A DNA stretch of 64,000 nt. It comes from Pseudomonadota bacterium. GTDB lineage: Bacteria; Pseudomonadota; Gammaproteobacteria; Xanthomonadales; Ahniellaceae. Each line of letters starts with the position of its first letter. The stretch's first letter is position 1. Both the position numbers and the translations under genes were made by a program. The notes under the pieces were generated by a model that searched no databases, was not told the DNA's origin, and saw only the letters and a program-made list of their open reading frames with translations. Positions 63,593 through 64,000 of the stretch are shown here, piece by piece. The stretch spans positions 62,001-126,000 of the forward strand of contig JALHNO010000015.1 of the NCBI GenBank assembly GCA_022843465.1, read 5' to 3'.

Positions 63593-64000
63593 GTTTTTGC
63601 TCTCAGCTGCATCAGGGTTCTGGTGGTGGCGAGGAACTGGTCGGGGCGCGCCAGATCAACGGGGTTGAGCGCCTGGCGGATGGCGCTGGCGGCAATCTGG
63701 CTGCGCGCACACAGCGCCTGGACCAATGCTTCGCCCTCGAGCGCGGCCAGTGCCGGATCGCGACGTTTCAGGCGGGCATGGAACATCCGCTGCAGCGCCG
63801 CGTACAGCGCCAATGAACGGCCACGGTGGAAGGCGAATTCACCGGCTGCCTGGACGTGTTCGAGCAGGGCGCGCCGATGCGGCGCCGCCAGCGGCTGCAG
63901 CGGACCAAAGCGCTGGCTGCGCATCCACAGCCAGCCCAGCAGCGCCAGCAGCAGGGGCAGCAGCACCGGCCAGCCATCGCGTACCAGGGTCACGTACAGG
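63589..64000 (-). CDS. DUF4350-type protein, C-terminal part (partial)
   Basis: The reading frame is open to the right window edge, so the start lies beyond 64000; about 137 residues are visible. A membrane segment (VLLPLLLALLGWLWM) is followed by a cytosolic tail with FGPLQPLAAPHRRALLEHVQAAGEFAFHRG and a C-terminal helical part. The RFGPL...RRxLLEHxxAxGxF pattern fits the C-terminus of DUF4350 proteins, which sit with MoxR and DUF58. Family assignment rests on this short piece. Confidence 0.7.
   Translation of the reverse strand, partial: LYVTLVRDGWPVLLPLLLALLGWLWMRSQRFGPLQPLAAPHRRALLEHVQAAGEFAFHRGRSLALYAALQRMFHARLKRRDPALAALEGEALVQALCARSQIAASAIRQALNPVDLARPDQFLATTRTLMQLRAKT

Noticed and set aside
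1-64000. CRISPR arrays, tRNA genes, insertion sequences or prophage genes
   Set aside because: I found no evenly spaced direct repeats, no tRNA-like cloverleaf sequence, no transposase or integrase, and no phage structural gene in any frame.

Overview
The window is a GC-rich, densely coded chromosome segment with no tRNA, rRNA, insertion sequence, prophage or CRISPR array that I can see. It looks like a gammaproteobacterium of the Xanthomonadales (Lysobacterales). The reasons are the tonB-exbB-exbD-exbD order, a YcgL-type protein, a HemF-type oxygen-dependent coproporphyrinogen oxidase, a DUF6491-like lipoprotein, and an sX13-like small RNA immediately downstream of polA. Many genes encode secreted or envelope proteins, which suits a free-living, polymer-degrading or predatory lifestyle.

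Layout. 1-2039: end of a 7TM inactive-transglutaminase protein and its ATP-grasp partner. 2400-6935: TPR protein, TonB, ExbB and three ExbD paralogues. 6945-8740: pdxJ and hemF, divergent. 8786-11904: sRNA and polA. 12012-15409: GNAT protein, a possible 51-residue secreted peptide, YcgL protein, MFS transporter and yajQ. 15527-23185: TonB-dependent receptor, YheS-like ABC-F ATPase, diguanylate cyclase and secreted endonuclease I. 23243-31387: globin, small secreted proteins, CadC-like regulator, GNAT protein, an MrfAB-like exonuclease/helicase pair and an SMP-30 lactonase.

31815-52763 is the most unusual part. It is a likely six-gene operon. It starts with a 4379-residue secreted protein built of carboxypeptidase-regulatory-like modules and four copies of a roughly 240-residue domain I cannot name. 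Next comes a cysteine-free thioredoxin-like protein, translationally coupled to it. Then comes a 1452-residue modular exported protein whose C-terminus has a PD-(D/E)XK-like nuclease core, followed at once by a cytoplasmic protein that could be its immunity protein. The run ends with a periplasmic ankyrin protein coupled to a secreted vanadium-haloperoxidase/PAP2-type enzyme. I infer a polymorphic-toxin or surface-antagonism locus; no wet-lab function is shown by the sequence.

52818-64000 holds a membrane protein of unknown role, a DUF6491-like lipoprotein, gloA, a secreted GH44 endoglucanase-type enzyme, a HExxH-type secreted protein, a YkgJ cysteine-cluster protein, a sigma-70-like protein, a VOC protein, a metallo-beta-lactamase-fold hydrolase, and a DUF58-MoxR-DUF4350 cluster that runs off the right edge.

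How they connect. The TonB/ExbBD genes can power the TonB-dependent receptor. The secreted nuclease, GH44 enzyme and giant operon all feed the Sec-exported proteome. The sX13-like RNA has C-rich loops and could bind GGGG-containing ribosome binding sites, two of which lie upstream of genes in this window (endonuclease I and the putative immunity gene).
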